Positions 35,127 through 44,095 of a stretch of 44,950 nucleotides of DNA are shown here, one piece after another (within the stretch, counting starts at the first letter, position 1; each line of letters starts with the position of its first letter). Source of the DNA: Lachnospiraceae bacterium (GTDB lineage: Bacteria > Bacillota > Clostridia > Lachnospirales > Lachnospiraceae). A model generated the notes under the pieces. The model had not been told where the DNA came from. It was given only the letters and a program-made list of their open reading frames with translations, and did not search any database. The stretch spans positions 1-44,950 of the forward strand of contig JAILID010000048.1 in assembly GCA_024695465.1 (NCBI GenBank). Reading direction: 5' to 3'. The position numbers and the translations under genes were made by a program.

Positions 35127-37637
35127 TTATCTTCTCAAATACAAGCGCATCATATAGTATACGGACAGACATAATAACAGCCCGAAAGAATAAAAGGCTT
35201 TGTTTCTAAGCGCAAACCTCCGGACCTTATCCGTGAAGACAAAATCAACGTCACGGAATGTGGTCTTGGTCAAAACCAGCAACCCCACCGTCATTGCGGG
35301 AATATAATACCTGCCCTGCAGGCCCGCAATGGCCGCCGATCCCTTATCCGTAAAGCTCAAGAGCATTGCCGGCGTCAAGACAATGATAAGCGCTGCAGCC
35401 GCCGCGAAGCTATAGCGGTGTCTTTTCCCAATCGCGACCTCATCCTCCTCCAGCACCGCGTAAAGAACAAGGATTATCGCCAACCCGGATAATACGTACA
35501 TGGGGACAACCGCTTCCAGCCAGCCAAGATTTGAGCCCAGCATATCGAAAAAAATACTATTCGCCCCGTCAAGATAGGTCAGCACACACATTTGGATATA
35601 TTTGACCGGATGCCGGAGCGCGTACACCGCCTCCATTTTACCACCGGCTTCTTCTCCGAACTGGTACAGCGTTTTGCCGATCTGCAGAAACTTGTTAAAC
35701 AGCAGCAGCGAAAAAAGCCCGCTGCCAAGGATACCCAGGCATCTGACCGCACTTTTCATTTTTTTAGAACGGTCATATAAAATGAAAACCAGGGGCAGCA
35801 GGAGCAGGTATCCCCCGCCTTTCGTCGCGCCGACCATAAAAACCCACAGAACGGCCTCTTTCAATGTTCTTTTTGACTCCGGATTTTTATACAGCGCCAA
35901 TATCGACGCCGTAAAATTCAAGGTCGTGATCAAGACCAGCGGATCGTAGGATATCGCGCTGCTGTTCATCAGCGCCATCGGCATCAGCGGAATAAACGCA
36001 AAAATGCTCTTTCCGACTGGCGTTATTTTTATGGCGCGCAAACACCCCCAGACATAAAACAGAAACATCGCGAACCTTGCCAGATATGCGCATGCAATCG
36101 CGCTAAAGCCCAGCAGCCTTCCCGCCACCATGCCAAGGGTTTGGGGCCAGAAGCTGAGCAAAGAATAATACTCCATCTTTCTGGCCTTCACAGGCAGTTC
36201 TTCCAGCGTCTTATCCCTGCAGAAAAGATGAAAATTATACGCGATGTCAACATAACTCAGCATTCCGGGATTCCTGTCCTTTTCCCAAATTGTCCCCAGG
36301 AACTGGACATCTTCCGCCCTGCCGTACCAATGCCGTTCCTCCGGCAGGCAAAGGACCATGTTGGAAAGCCTGTAGACGGCCGGGTAATGTGAATTCGTAT
36401 CCGGAACGCTCCAGGGCGCAAACAAAATAAAATGACAAAGCCCTATAAAGACAGCCGTGAGCAAAAAGAATTTTTCCAGGCTGACCGTCTCATTCTTTTG
36501 GGTTAAACAGAGAAGCAGGACCATGTAAACGACAAGAAGCAAAAGGACCAGCAGGCCGATATAGACGCCGAGCTTTGTATGCTTGATCGCGGTCACATTA
36601 AGATTCCCATCGTCTGTACAAAGACGAATCGGAACGATTCCCCTGTTCCCAACTTCTATCTCATATCGGCCTTTTTCAAAAGAAAAACCGGGACTGAGCC
36701 ATATCGCTTTCCTCCCGGTTCCCGAATCCGTAACAAGGTTATTGTCATCCACGTCCAGTTCATGAACAAGCTCTCCCTTATCCGCATTCCTCACCGATAC
36801 GAAAAGTCCGTCCAGATCGTCCCCTTCGGCAAACAGCTCAAGGACCTCAAACTCGCACTGTTGGTTGATCAGCTCATATTTTTTGATTTCTCCGGCCTGC
36901 AGCTCCTCCGTCCCGCCATTACTTTCAAAGGAAATGATCCGCACTTCCGTGTTGACCTTCTCGAACAAATCAGGAATCATCACGCTAACAACAACAGTAA
37001 AAGCCGCCGCGATAATAGTCTTCCAGATATAATTCAGCTTCTTGTCCCAGGCCAGGAACCCGAAGACAAGCAGCATGATAAACAGGATAAGGCACTGGAA
37101 AACGCGGGTATCTTTTAAATTGATGCTCTCCAGCTGATAACAAACCGTACGGTTGTCTATCGCAAGGCCCTCTGAAACGCTAAGGCCGCCGCCCCCCGCG
37201 GACAAATACACTCCAAGCGCATTGTCGCCTTCATAAGTCTCTTCAATCTGAAGGCAGTAACTGCAGCCCTCCTCCATCCGGTAATACCGCGGCAGCGTAA
37301 ACTTCTTATAGCTGTTATCCCTCAATTCGGACGCATCGACCTTCCATTCCCTTACAAGCTCCGTCTCTTTCAAGAACCTTACGCGCAGCTCCGCCTGATT
37401 TACCCTTGAGAAGGTGCCGAACAGGACGGAAACGGTCTTCAGGTTTCCGCCGAAGCCTTCGATCTTTTGAGTAAGCTTTTCTCCGGAATTCAATCTTCGG
37501 GATTCCGTGATATCGAGCCGCGCGGTGCTTACCTTATATGCCGAGTAAGAACTGTTGAAAATATAAACACATAAGATCAGGCATACAGCCAGATACCCTC
37601 CCCATCCAATATATCTCCGATATTTTTTCGATCCCAT
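35127..37637 (-). CDS. DUF2142 family multispanning membrane protein
   Basis: An 836-residue integral membrane protein of the DUF2142 family, distant relatives of GT-C glycosyltransferases, often encoded in cell-surface polysaccharide loci. One segment near residues 11-28 anchors an outside beta-rich domain; another pair flanks a second outside domain (about 230-355); the C-terminal half has about ten segments. Family features are APWSVPDTNSHYPAVYRLSN, SSAISYDPLV and GLQGRYYIP. The ATG at 37637 has GAGG six bases upstream. It lies 85 bases after the symporter gene on the same strand, with only a weak hairpin between them. The sugar donor and acceptor are unknown. Confidence 0.82.
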   Translation of the reverse strand: MGSKKYRRYIGWGGYLAVCLILCVYIFNSSYSAYKVSTARLDITESRRLNSGEKLTQKIEGFGGNLKTVSVLFGTFSRVNQAELRVRFLKETELVREWKVDASELRDNSYKKFTLPRYYRMEEGCSYCLQIEETYEGDNALGVYLSAGGGGLSVSEGLAIDNRTVCYQLESINLKDTRVFQCLILFIMLLVFGFLAWDKKLNYIWKTIIAAAFTVVVSVMIPDLFEKVNTEVRIISFESNGGTEELQAGEIKKYELINQQCEFEVLELFAEGDDLDGLFVSVRNADKGELVHELDVDDNNLVTDSGTGRKAIWLSPGFSFEKGRYEIEVGNRGIVPIRLCTDDGNLNVTAIKHTKLGVYIGLLVLLLLVVYMVLLLCLTQKNETVSLEKFFLLTAVFIGLCHFILFAPWSVPDTNSHYPAVYRLSNMVLCLPEERHWYGRAEDVQFLGTIWEKDRNPGMLSYVDIAYNFHLFCRDKTLEELPVKARKMEYYSLLSFWPQTLGMVAGRLLGFSAIACAYLARFAMFLFYVWGCLRAIKITPVGKSIFAFIPLMPMALMNSSAISYDPLVLITTLNFTASILALYKNPESKRTLKEAVLWVFMVGATKGGGYLLLLPLVFILYDRSKKMKSAVRCLGILGSGLFSLLLFNKFLQIGKTLYQFGEEAGGKMEAVYALRHPVKYIQMCVLTYLDGANSIFFDMLGSNLGWLEAVVPMYVLSGLAIILVLYAVLEEDEVAIGKRHRYSFAAAAALIIVLTPAMLLSFTDKGSAAIAGLQGRYYIPAMTVGLLVLTKTTFRDVDFVFTDKVRRFALRNKAFYSFGLLLCLSVYYMMRLYLRR

Positions 37638-37678
37638 AGTTTGCCTCAAAAAAATCTTTCATATAAACGAAGTTAAAT

Positions 37679-37702
37679 AGATCCCGGTATAACCGGAGAT
37701 CT
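37679..37702 (-). terminator. Weak hairpin between symporter and DUF2142 genes
   Basis: Minus strand AGATC-T-CCGGT / ACCGG-GATCT, a ten-pair stem with one bulge, followed by a mixed ATTTAACTT tract rather than a T-run. It may attenuate rather than stop transcription. Confidence 0.35.
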
Positions 37703-37722
37703 CTTTTCTTACCAAAGTCTTT

Positions 37723-38943
37723 TTATTGTTTAGCCCTCTTTCTCTGCATCTCAGAAACCACGATCGCGCAGGAAGCATCGCCTGTAATATTGACAACCGT
37801 ACGGCCCATATCGAAGATGCGGTCCACGCCCGCGACCAGCGCGATGCCCTCGACAGGCAGGCCGACCGACTGGAGAACCATCGCCAGCATGACCATGCCC
37901 GCTCCCGGAACGCCGGCAGTTCCGATGGAAGCCAGCGTGGCCGTAAGGACGATCGTCAGCATCTGGCCGAAGGTCATCTGGATCCCGAAGCAGGAAGCGA
38001 TGAAGACCGCGCACACGCCCTGGTAGATCGCGGTCCCGTCCATATTGATCGTCGCGCCGAGCGGAAGGACGAACGCGCTCACTTCCTTGTCCGCCCCGAG
38101 CTTCTGGGAGCACTCCATGTTGATCGGCAGCGTCCCGACGGAAGACGCGGACGAAAACGCCATGATGATTGCCGGCATCATCCCCTTGAAGAACCCGATC
38201 GGGCTTAAGCCGCCGAGCATCCTGACCGAAGCCGAATAGACGACGACCGCATGCACGACATAGCAGAGGTAAGCCACCAGCAGGACCTTGGCCAGGGAGC
38301 CGAGGACGGCCGGACCGTTCTCCGCGACGACCGGGCAGAGCAGGCAGAACACGCCGATCGGGGAAAGCTTGATGATCATTTCCATGGCTTTCATGCAGAC
38401 CTCATTTAAAACCTCGACGGCCTTGAATTCCCGGCTGTCATCCCCGTCGGAGATCAGGATCAGGGCAAACCCGATGATGAGAGAAGCCACGATAATCTGG
38501 AGCATATTCGCGTTTACAAACGGCGAGAAGAAGTTGGATGGGAAAATGCCGACCAGCGTATCCATAAAATTAACCGATGTCGCCGAGGGCTCATAGACCA
38601 GGTCTGAGGTGGACAGCACCGGGAAGATCCCCTTAAAAAGATTCGCGAACAGAAGGCCGATGGATACCGCGAAGGCCGTCGTGCACATATAGTAGACAAC
38701 GGTGGTGCCGCCGATCGCGCCGACTTTCTTGATGTCGCGCATGGAGACCACGCCGGCCATAATGGAGAAGAAAACCAGCGGGCAGACGATCCATTTGATC
38801 AGGTTCAGGAAAATCGTACCAAAGGGCTTGATATAGGTCTTCGCGAAGTCCGGGGCACCGGTCAGCGCGATGCCGGCAACGATCGCAAGCACCAAAGCAA
38901 TAAAGATCTGGGTGGACAGAGCCATTTTTTTCTTTTGCTGCAT
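37723..38943 (-). CDS. Dicarboxylate/amino acid:cation symporter (DAACS family)
   Basis: A 406-residue membrane transporter of the glutamate/aspartate:cation symporter family, taking up acidic amino acids or C4-dicarboxylates with Na+ or H+. It has about eight hydrophobic segments and the two re-entrant signatures: AFSSASSVGTLP and, after it, PLGATINMDGTA; GTAGVPGAG and MGRTVVNITGDA also fit. The conserved NMDGT and the C-terminal aspartate for the substrate amino group (DRIFDMGRTVVN-ITGD) are kept. The arginine seen in some members for side-chain carboxylates is not clearly placed, so substrate is undecided. ATG at 38943 has GGAGGG seven bases upstream. Single unit or lead gene to DUF2142. 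Confidence 0.94.
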   Translation of the reverse strand: MQQKKKMALSTQIFIALVLAIVAGIALTGAPDFAKTYIKPFGTIFLNLIKWIVCPLVFFSIMAGVVSMRDIKKVGAIGGTTVVYYMCTTAFAVSIGLLFANLFKGIFPVLSTSDLVYEPSATSVNFMDTLVGIFPSNFFSPFVNANMLQIIVASLIIGFALILISDGDDSREFKAVEVLNEVCMKAMEMIIKLSPIGVFCLLCPVVAENGPAVLGSLAKVLLVAYLCYVVHAVVVYSASVRMLGGLSPIGFFKGMMPAIIMAFSSASSVGTLPINMECSQKLGADKEVSAFVLPLGATINMDGTAIYQGVCAVFIASCFGIQMTFGQMLTIVLTATLASIGTAGVPGAGMVMLAMVLQSVGLPVEGIALVAGVDRIFDMGRTVVNITGDASCAIVVSEMQRKRAKQ

Positions 38944-39069
38944 ATTGTTTCCCTCCATCATTCATCAAATTCCGCACCGCGGATTCCGGCAGCGGATTCG
39001 GATCAACGCCAGCTGAAAGCTTTCGAAGAGAATCCGTGCGGGGCTTCGCGGAATGCAGTTATTCCTATC

Positions 39070-39075
39070 ATTATA
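39070..39075 (-). promoter_or_regulatory. Extended -10 of the symporter gene
   Basis: Minus-strand TGTTATAAT (-10 at 39070-39075), with a weak TGTGGA upstream as -35. Leader is about 120 bases. Confidence 0.55.
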
Positions 39076-39272
39076 ACACAGTTATTCACATTTTCCACAG
39101 AAAACGTTCGAAGAACTCAAATTTTATGGTTGTTCTGCACAAGTTCAAGATGTCAAAAAAACGGAACACCCCCGCTTCCCTGTCACACAGGCTGACCCAC
39201 CCGGCTGCCAGGGCGGAGAAGAATGCGGCCGGGATCCTGGGGTCTTCATTTTTCAAAGTCCCTTCAGTGATG

Positions 39273-39301
39273 TCGACCTATGGGGCAAGGCATGCTATAA
39301 T
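39273..39301 (+). promoter_or_regulatory. Promoter of the UDP-GlcNAc epimerase gene
   Basis: TCGACC (39273-39278), a 17-bp spacer and a perfect TATAAT (39296-39301) with an extended TGC. The rest of the 436-base gap (38944-39379) shows no gene. Confidence 0.7.
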
Positions 39302-39379
39302 CATCGTGACACGAGCCTGCAGGGCTTCGGACATGAAATCCTTAATGGTTCTTAAAAATTCGTTTAGGAGATAACAGCA

Positions 39380-40513
39380 ATGAAAAAGAAAATTCTGACT
39401 GTCTTTGGAACAAGGCCTGAAGCTATAAAAATATGCCCCCTGATTCTAGAGCTGAGGAAACGCGCCTCTCTTGAAGTTTTCATATGCGTTACAGCGCAGC
39501 ACCGGCAGATGCTCGACCAGGTGCTCAAAACCTTTGGGATCGTCCCGGATTACGACCTCAATATCATGAAGGACCGTCAGACGCTTTTTGATATAACCGC
39601 TGCTATTCTGGACGGTATGAAATCTGTATTGGAAGCTGTCAAGCCGGATGTGGTTATTGTGCATGGGGATACCTCTACAACCTTTGCCGCGGCCCTTGCC
39701 TGTTTCTATCTGCAGATTCCAGTCGCCCATGTAGAGGCCGGTTTGCGTACTTATAATATGCACTCGCCATATCCCGAAGAGTTTAATCGGGAAGCCGTAT
39801 CCCTTATCAGCCGGTATCATTTTGCTCCGACGCCTTCAGCGCGCGACAATCTCCTCCGCGAAGGTCGAAATCCTGATCATATCTATGTCACGGGAAATAC
39901 CGTCATAGACGCCATGCGGCATACGATCCGCCATGACTACACACACCCGGAACTCGAATGGGTGGGAGGCGACAGGCTCATTTTCATAACGGCCCACAGA
40001 CGCGAGAATCTGGGGGCGCCTATGCGCCATATGTTCCGCGCGATTCGCCGGGTCCTTGATGAGCATCCTGACTGCAAGGCCGTTTACCCGATCCACATGA
40101 ACCCGCTTGTCCGCGAAGCGGCTGAGCAGGAGCTGGGCGGCTGTGACCGCATTCATATCATTGAGCCGATCGATGTCTCTGATTGCCACAATTTTGAGGC
40201 CCGCAGCTTCCTCTGCCTTACCGATTCGGGCGGAATCCAGGAAGAATGTCCGAGCTGCGGCGTTCCGGTTCTTGTAATGAGAGACACGACCGAGCGTCCT
40301 GAAGGCCTGGATGCGGGAACGCTTAAACTGGTAGGCAGCGATGAGGAGACCATCTACTCCACTTTCAAACTGCTCCTTGAGGATGAGAACGCGTATAAAA
40401 AAATGAGCGGCGCGCGCAGCCCTTATGGCGACGGGCACGCCTGTGAGCGTATAGCGGATATTCTGGAGGGCAGGGAATACAGTCCCTGGCAGCCGCTGTC
40501 GCTGCGGGAGTGA
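39380..40513 (+). CDS. wecB: UDP-N-acetylglucosamine 2-epimerase (non-hydrolysing)
   Basis: A 377-residue enzyme that interconverts UDP-GlcNAc and UDP-ManNAc, supplying ManNAc for wall or surface polysaccharides. Motifs: FGTRPEAIK at the N terminus, VHGDTSTTFA, HVEAGLRTYN with the PYPEEFNR block, ITAHRRENLG, YPIHMNP and the nucleotide-binding LTDSGGIQEECP with RDTTERPEG. Length is normal. AGGAG lies nine bases before the ATG. It stands alone with its own promoter, and no sugar-polymer operon surrounds it, although the GT2-GtrA and DUF2142 genes in the window are also surface-polymer-like. Confidence 0.96.
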   Translation: MKKKILTVFGTRPEAIKICPLILELRKRASLEVFICVTAQHRQMLDQVLKTFGIVPDYDLNIMKDRQTLFDITAAILDGMKSVLEAVKPDVVIVHGDTSTTFAAALACFYLQIPVAHVEAGLRTYNMHSPYPEEFNREAVSLISRYHFAPTPSARDNLLREGRNPDHIYVTGNTVIDAMRHTIRHDYTHPELEWVGGDRLIFITAHRRENLGAPMRHMFRAIRRVLDEHPDCKAVYPIHMNPLVREAAEQELGGCDRIHIIEPIDVSDCHNFEARSFLCLTDSGGIQEECPSCGVPVLVMRDTTERPEGLDAGTLKLVGSDEETIYSTFKLLLEDENAYKKMSGARSPYGDGHACERIADILEGREYSPWQPLSLRE

Positions 40514-40556
40514 TCGCTCTTACGATGTTGTTTCAAGTAATGATCATAGAAAGAGA

Positions 40557-40583
40557 GCGGATGGGGCACTCTGCTTCATCCGC
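40557..40583. terminator. Hairpin between convergent epimerase and HTH genes
   Basis: GCGGATG/CATCCGC stem with a 13-base loop, followed by CTTCTTTCT on the plus strand and TCTCTTTC on the minus strand. Weak T-tracts on both sides. Confidence 0.5.
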
Positions 40584-40614
40584 CTTCTTTCTGCTTTCTG
40601 ACTGCGGAAGAGAA

Positions 40615-41097
40615 TTACGTATGCTGCTTCCGTTCTGCCTTCACTCCAATTTTCCCTTTCGCGATAGGAAGTCCATTTTCAAGACCTGCTTCGCCGGAGA
40701 TCTCCACTCCCAGGGAGTTATCGGTTTTCATTTCCGCCTCCTCTTTCTTGATCAGCTTTTCGCCGAATTCGGAGACCCTGCATTTCTTTACAGCCTCCTC
40801 CAGCGACGCCTCTCCCGCATAATCAAGAATGAACTTCACGTCCGAAAGATATTCAAGCGCTTTCAAAAGTTTCTCTTCGTTCCAGTAGCTTTTTATCTCA
40901 GGCAGAGTATGGTCCTTTATGCAGTACATCAGATACACTGCCTTTGTCCTGCCGACAGGAGGCTTCTTATCCATCTCGTCCGGGATGTCCCATCTGAATG
41001 CAGTCTTCTCTGCCAGCGGGATCATTCCGGTTTTGCAGTATTCACGAACGGTTTTTTCTGAACAATTCCATTTTTCCGCGGCTTGTTTTGTATTCAT
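40615..41097 (-). CDS. Excisionase/MerR-like helix-turn-helix protein
   Basis: A 160-residue protein whose first 55 residues form a winged-helix/excisionase-type DNA-binding domain (NTKQAAEKWNCSEKTVREYCK ... ending FRWDIPD). The rest is a charged helical part with no known domain. Such proteins are often found with integrating elements or as small accessory regulators. The second of two start codons (ATG 41097) is chosen because AAAGG lies about eight bases upstream. It has its own promoter (TTGTAG-17-TAAAAT). No integrase is visible inside the window. The target sites are unknown. Confidence 0.75.
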   Translation of the reverse strand: MNTKQAAEKWNCSEKTVREYCKTGMIPLAEKTAFRWDIPDEMDKKPPVGRTKAVYLMYCIKDHTLPEIKSYWNEEKLLKALEYLSDVKFILDYAGEASLEEAVKKCRVSEFGEKLIKKEEAEMKTDNSLGVEISGEAGLENGLPIAKGKIGVKAERKQHT

Positions 41098-41131
41098 CAC
41101 TTTTTCCTTTCATCGTCAGGGGTATATCTCT

Positions 41132-41160
41132 ATTTTATCCTCCCGCTGACGCATCTACAA
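41132..41160 (-). promoter_or_regulatory. Promoter of the HTH gene
   Basis: Minus-strand TTGTAG (41155-41160), a 17-bp spacer and TAAAAT (41132-41137), about 30 bases before the start codon. Confidence 0.65.
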
Positions 41161-41536
41161 GAAAAAAATAAGCAATCTTCCTGCCGGGAAGCTGTGTGCG
41201 GCCAGTCGCGTTTTCATATTTTTTTGCGTATTTTCCGGAGACATGGTATGATAACTGTAAGTGATCGCTGCATATGCGGCCGACGGTGTTACCGGTTTTT
41301 CTGAACCACCTTTCCTCTATCCTTGGCGTAAATACCAGCAAGCAGGGAGAAAAGTATAAGCGGATTCTTCCCCTTCTTCCCATGCAGCCGCCGCGTCTCC
41401 CATCGGCTCAAACGGGGCAAATGGGCTTGCGATATACTGCAGCGTCTCTAACTTTCACAGGGTTTCAAATACGTTTTTCCCGTAAGCCGGAAAGACCGCT
41501 GTTTTCTTTACGACCATGGCAGTCTTCCGCATGTGC
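41161..41536. other. Intergenic stretch, no gene recognised
   Basis: About 375 bases between the HTH gene promoter and the end of the DUF2249 gene. Open frames are short and without good start signals. No repeat or RNA was recognised; it could hold decayed sequence. Confidence 0.4.
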
Positions 41537-42214
41537 TTATACCTTTACATCCGGATTCTTCTCCCCAAACTTTTCCTTCAGCATCCTGCAGATCTCGCTG
41601 CGCTCCCTGCCTTGTTTTTCCATATGCTTAATGGTCTTGTAAGACTTAAACAGCTCGGATGGACCGATCTCGGAGCTGAAATATCCAATCCCCTGATTCC
41701 AGACCAGGAGCTCAAACACATCATCCAAGGCAGCGCTGTCGAGCCCGTGTATATAGGCTTTTACCAGTTCTCTTGTCGCCTGGTGCATTCTGCCCGCGCC
41801 GACAGCATTTGTCAGAGAGAGAAGCAGCCGAATCTCATACGGCAGATACCGGTGCGCATCTTTCCATGTCAGATCCCAGAACTGAACGGCGATCTTTCCC
41901 AGCCCCTCATCGATCAGAGGCATATTGGTAAGTGCCGCGGGACGCATGGGAATATCCTTTCCCTCTTGCCGAACCTCTCTGCGGTAGAAATATGCATGAA
42001 ATTCTGCGTCCCCGACCTGCTCTGTATGATGTTCAAATCCGAGCTCTTCCATCACTTCGTAAAGCGGGATCGGCTCAAAACTCTGTATGATCTCAATGCC
42101 TTCTCCCACCGGGATCTGCATAGCCTGTTTTTTAAGCCCCTGGAAAAAGTTTCCCTGCACGCCACGTACATCAATTTTTTTAAAAGTATCTGTTTTCCAA
42201 TCTTCAAATGCCAT
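41537..42214 (-). CDS. DUF2249-type / carboxymuconolactone-decarboxylase-like protein
   Basis: A 225-residue cytoplasmic protein. Residues about 10-85 look like a DUF2249/TusA-like domain (KKIDVRGVQGNFFQGLKKQA, GEGIEIIQSFEPIPLYEVME, GFEHHTEQVGDAEFHAYFYR), though the usual cysteine of sulfur carriers is not seen. Residues about 110-210 are helical and resemble the AhpD/carboxymuconolactone decarboxylase fold, without a CxxC pair. The start ATG follows AAGGAG by about eleven bases. The upstream gene, a broken ATC hydrolase, ends 15 bases earlier, so they formed one operon. Function is not known; the domain calls are by eye. Confidence 0.65.
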   Translation of the reverse strand: MAFEDWKTDTFKKIDVRGVQGNFFQGLKKQAMQIPVGEGIEIIQSFEPIPLYEVMEELGFEHHTEQVGDAEFHAYFYRREVRQEGKDIPMRPAALTNMPLIDEGLGKIAVQFWDLTWKDAHRYLPYEIRLLLSLTNAVGAGRMHQATRELVKAYIHGLDSAALDDVFELLVWNQGIGYFSSEIGPSELFKSYKTIKHMEKQGRERSEICRMLKEKFGEKNPDVKV

Positions 42215-42229
42215 AATTTTTTTGTCTCC

Positions 42230-42564
42230 TTATTTGCTCTTGCTGCGCTCCCTGCCATCTCCGGCGTCCGTTTCATGCCGCACAAAGCGGAAAGCACAGA
42301 CATCCCCGCCCTGACAGAGCGTTTTCGTCCGGATAAAATCGGTATAAGGAAGCGTATACCGTAGTTAATGATATCCGCATGACAGCACATGGCGCCAAGC
42401 CCCATAAACCCCCGTCTTCCCAGGATCTGCGCCATATGATTATAGTTTCCCTTGTCAAAGCATTCCTTTTCTTCAGACAGTATCTGTTCCATCCACCTGA
42501 AAGCATCTTCCCGTATCTCCTGTGGCAGAGTCGGAAAATAGTTTTGATAACGGCTGACTGCCAC
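42230..42564 (-). pseudogene. L-2-amino-thiazoline-4-carboxylic acid hydrolase, frameshifted and internally deleted
   Basis: The first frame begins (GTG) with AVSRYQNYFPTLPQEIREDA and EEEKECFDKGNYNHMAQIL-like sequence, then jumps to LGAMCCHADIINYG. Near 42360 the coding signal moves to another frame, reading YTLPYTDFIRTKTLCQGGDV, then CAFRFVRHE and a stop at 42230-42232. The last segment matches the C-terminal signature of the ATC hydrolase family, which opens the thiazoline ring in cysteine synthesis. Intact members are about twice as long, so roughly 100 residues are missing between MAQIL and the MCCHADIIN part. One base lost near 42360 would explain the frame change. Confidence 0.75.
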
Positions 42565-42604
42565 CAGTTTTCACGGTGTATAGATTTTTATTTTACGATT
42601 CGCC

Positions 42605-43390
42605 TCATTTTTCCCCTGTCAGTAAGGCAGAACCTGAAAGTCCCATCCATCCGGCTTCGATCCTACGGATCCATTTCCCGTTTGTGGTATCGATCAGATC
42701 CACCTTCTCGTATCCCATATCCTTCAATTTCTTCACGAAAGCGTGCATATCTCCGTATTTCCCGACGGAGAATATGTCATGAATCGCAAAGGTTCCGCCC
42801 TTTTTCAAGGTCCGTAACGTCTCCAGCAGAATCGCCTGCCTGTCCTTTGAAGGAATATTATGATACACATAATTGCTGGCCACGGCATCAAATGTTTCAT
42901 CGGGGAAATCCAGACGGGTGGCATCTCCCTGCAAAAAACAGACATTCGATACGCCCTCTGCCCGGGCATTGCTTTCGCAGAGTGCCTTATTAAAAGAGGC
43001 GTATTCCTTGCCCCAACGATCTATCCCTGTCACGTGCGCTTTAGGATTTCTTTTTGCGATTGCAATGGCCAGTGCTCCGCTGCCGCAGCCTACATCCAGG
43101 CAGTTTCCTTCTTCCGGCAGATTTACATGGTCGGCGATGCCGGAGATAATCTGCCTGGACATCTGTCTTTTCCCATTATAATCAAATGCACGATACATCA
43201 GATAAGACCAGATAGACATCCCTGAAAAAAGGACTCCGGCAGCTGTGGTTAGTCCCATTATCACATGTTTCGCAGTTCCTTTAGGCATCAGAACGTGCGC
43301 CCCCAGTGCCGCGATCCATGCTCCAGCTGCCCCCCCTGTTAAAGAAGCTACCATTCCTTTCGGCATCCAGTTTTTATAATCTGCTCCCAT
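42605..43390 (-). CDS. Class I SAM-dependent methyltransferase with N-terminal membrane segments
   Basis: A 261-residue methyltransferase. Two hydrophobic, glycine-rich segments occupy about residues 10-60 (VASLTGGAAGAWIAALGAHV and VIMGLTTAAGVLFSGMSIWS), suggesting membrane attachment. The SAM domain follows: LDVGCGSGALAIA (motif I), VTGIDRW, LQGDATRLDFPDETFD, VASNYVYHNI and LKKGGTFAIHD. The substrate is unknown. The start at 43390 is favoured by GGAGGT seven bases upstream; a longer frame from 43426 lacks a site. It begins one base after the stop that closes the broken membrane-protein frame upstream, so it was probably coupled to it. Confidence 0.85.
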   Translation of the reverse strand: MGADYKNWMPKGMVASLTGGAAGAWIAALGAHVLMPKGTAKHVIMGLTTAAGVLFSGMSIWSYLMYRAFDYNGKRQMSRQIISGIADHVNLPEEGNCLDVGCGSGALAIAIAKRNPKAHVTGIDRWGKEYASFNKALCESNARAEGVSNVCFLQGDATRLDFPDETFDAVASNYVYHNIPSKDRQAILLETLRTLKKGGTFAIHDIFSVGKYGDMHAFVKKLKDMGYEKVDLIDTTNGKWIRRIEAGWMGLSGSALLTGEK

Positions 43391-43391
43391 C

Positions 43392-43859
43392 TCATTTACC
43401 TCCATCCATAACTCTTTCCAGCCCACGCATCAGACACTTCGACTGCAATGCTGCAAGACCGCCGTGGCCTATCCCGGACAGGTATGTCCATTTGTGATCA
43501 GACAGCTAAACCAGTGTGCAGAACCATACCGCAATCGCAAGCCAGTCAAAAAACTCCGCTCCCAGGAACAGGATATAGAACTGCCAGCAACAGCTGAAAT
43601 AAGTCTGCGCACCATTGATTCGCAGGATCATAAACCCCGGCACAAGGATCATCCATATCAGAATCAGGATATAGGCAAAAGTCTTTCGGTTTTTTAATTC
43701 CTGATCTGTTATCAGTCCTTTTTCGATCACCCTCTCCTGCATCACCTTGGGATAAAAGAAGATTCCGCCTGGAGGTTCACGCTTATGCACAAGGATTGCC
43801 CTATAAAATGCATGTATGATCCACAGTATCAGTATTTCGATGATGAGTTTTCCGACCAT
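43392..43859 (-). pseudogene. Small membrane protein gene, probably interrupted by an in-frame TAG
   Basis: The first 117 codons (43506-43859) encode a protein with N-terminal membrane segment, a PPGGIFFYPKVMQERVIEKG block and two further hydrophobic segments, ending FFDWLAIAVWFCTLV at a TAG (43506-43508). The same frame then stays open for 37 more codons with protein-like content (TYLSGIGHGGLAALQSKC) to a TGA at 43392-43394, one base before the methyltransferase start. That placing suggests an original gene of about 155 codons. A genuine 117-residue protein, or a deletion junction at the TAG, are alternatives. The family was not recognised. Confidence 0.5.
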
Positions 43860-43874
43860 ATGGTAATCTCTCCC

Positions 43875-44055
43875 TCACTCCCGAATCAGGTCATACATGT
43901 GAAACCTCTCTCCGCAGCTGCGCACACGAGCCAGTTTCATTCCCAGACGCTCATATCTGGATGCCTTATCCTTGTCATCCATTCTTTTATTCCCCAGCAA
44001 TATCAAAACAGAGCAGGCCCGAAATCCCTCGAATCCAGCTTTGTAAAAAGTGAAT
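43875..44055 (-). pseudogene. Short gene remnant, function unknown
   Basis: An open frame of about 60 codons runs from a TAA near 44055 to a TGA at 43875-43877. From an internal ATG (43982) it gives a 35-residue basic helical peptide (DDKDKASRYERLGMKLARVR, then a cysteine-containing tail) with a GGGG stretch nine bases upstream. The stop is 15 bases before the next gene. It may be a true small protein or the remnant of a larger one. Not identified. Confidence 0.4.
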
Positions 44056-44060
44056 TAAAG

Positions 44061-44082
44061 GTGGTTATATTACGCTAACCAC
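44061..44082. promoter_or_regulatory. Operator-like dyad
   Basis: A perfect 7-base dyad GTGGTTA / TAACCAC separated by eight bases. On the minus strand a TAATAT lies in its centre, and a related GTGGTATGTTAC motif follows on the upstream side, so a repressor could cover a -10 box. No adjacent intact regulator gene remains. Confidence 0.45.
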
Positions 44083-44095
44083 TAGTAACATACCA

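Noticed and set aside
41135-41383. Small minus-strand open frame before the HTH gene
   Set aside because: It runs across the HTH gene promoter, has no ribosome binding site and no protein-family pattern.
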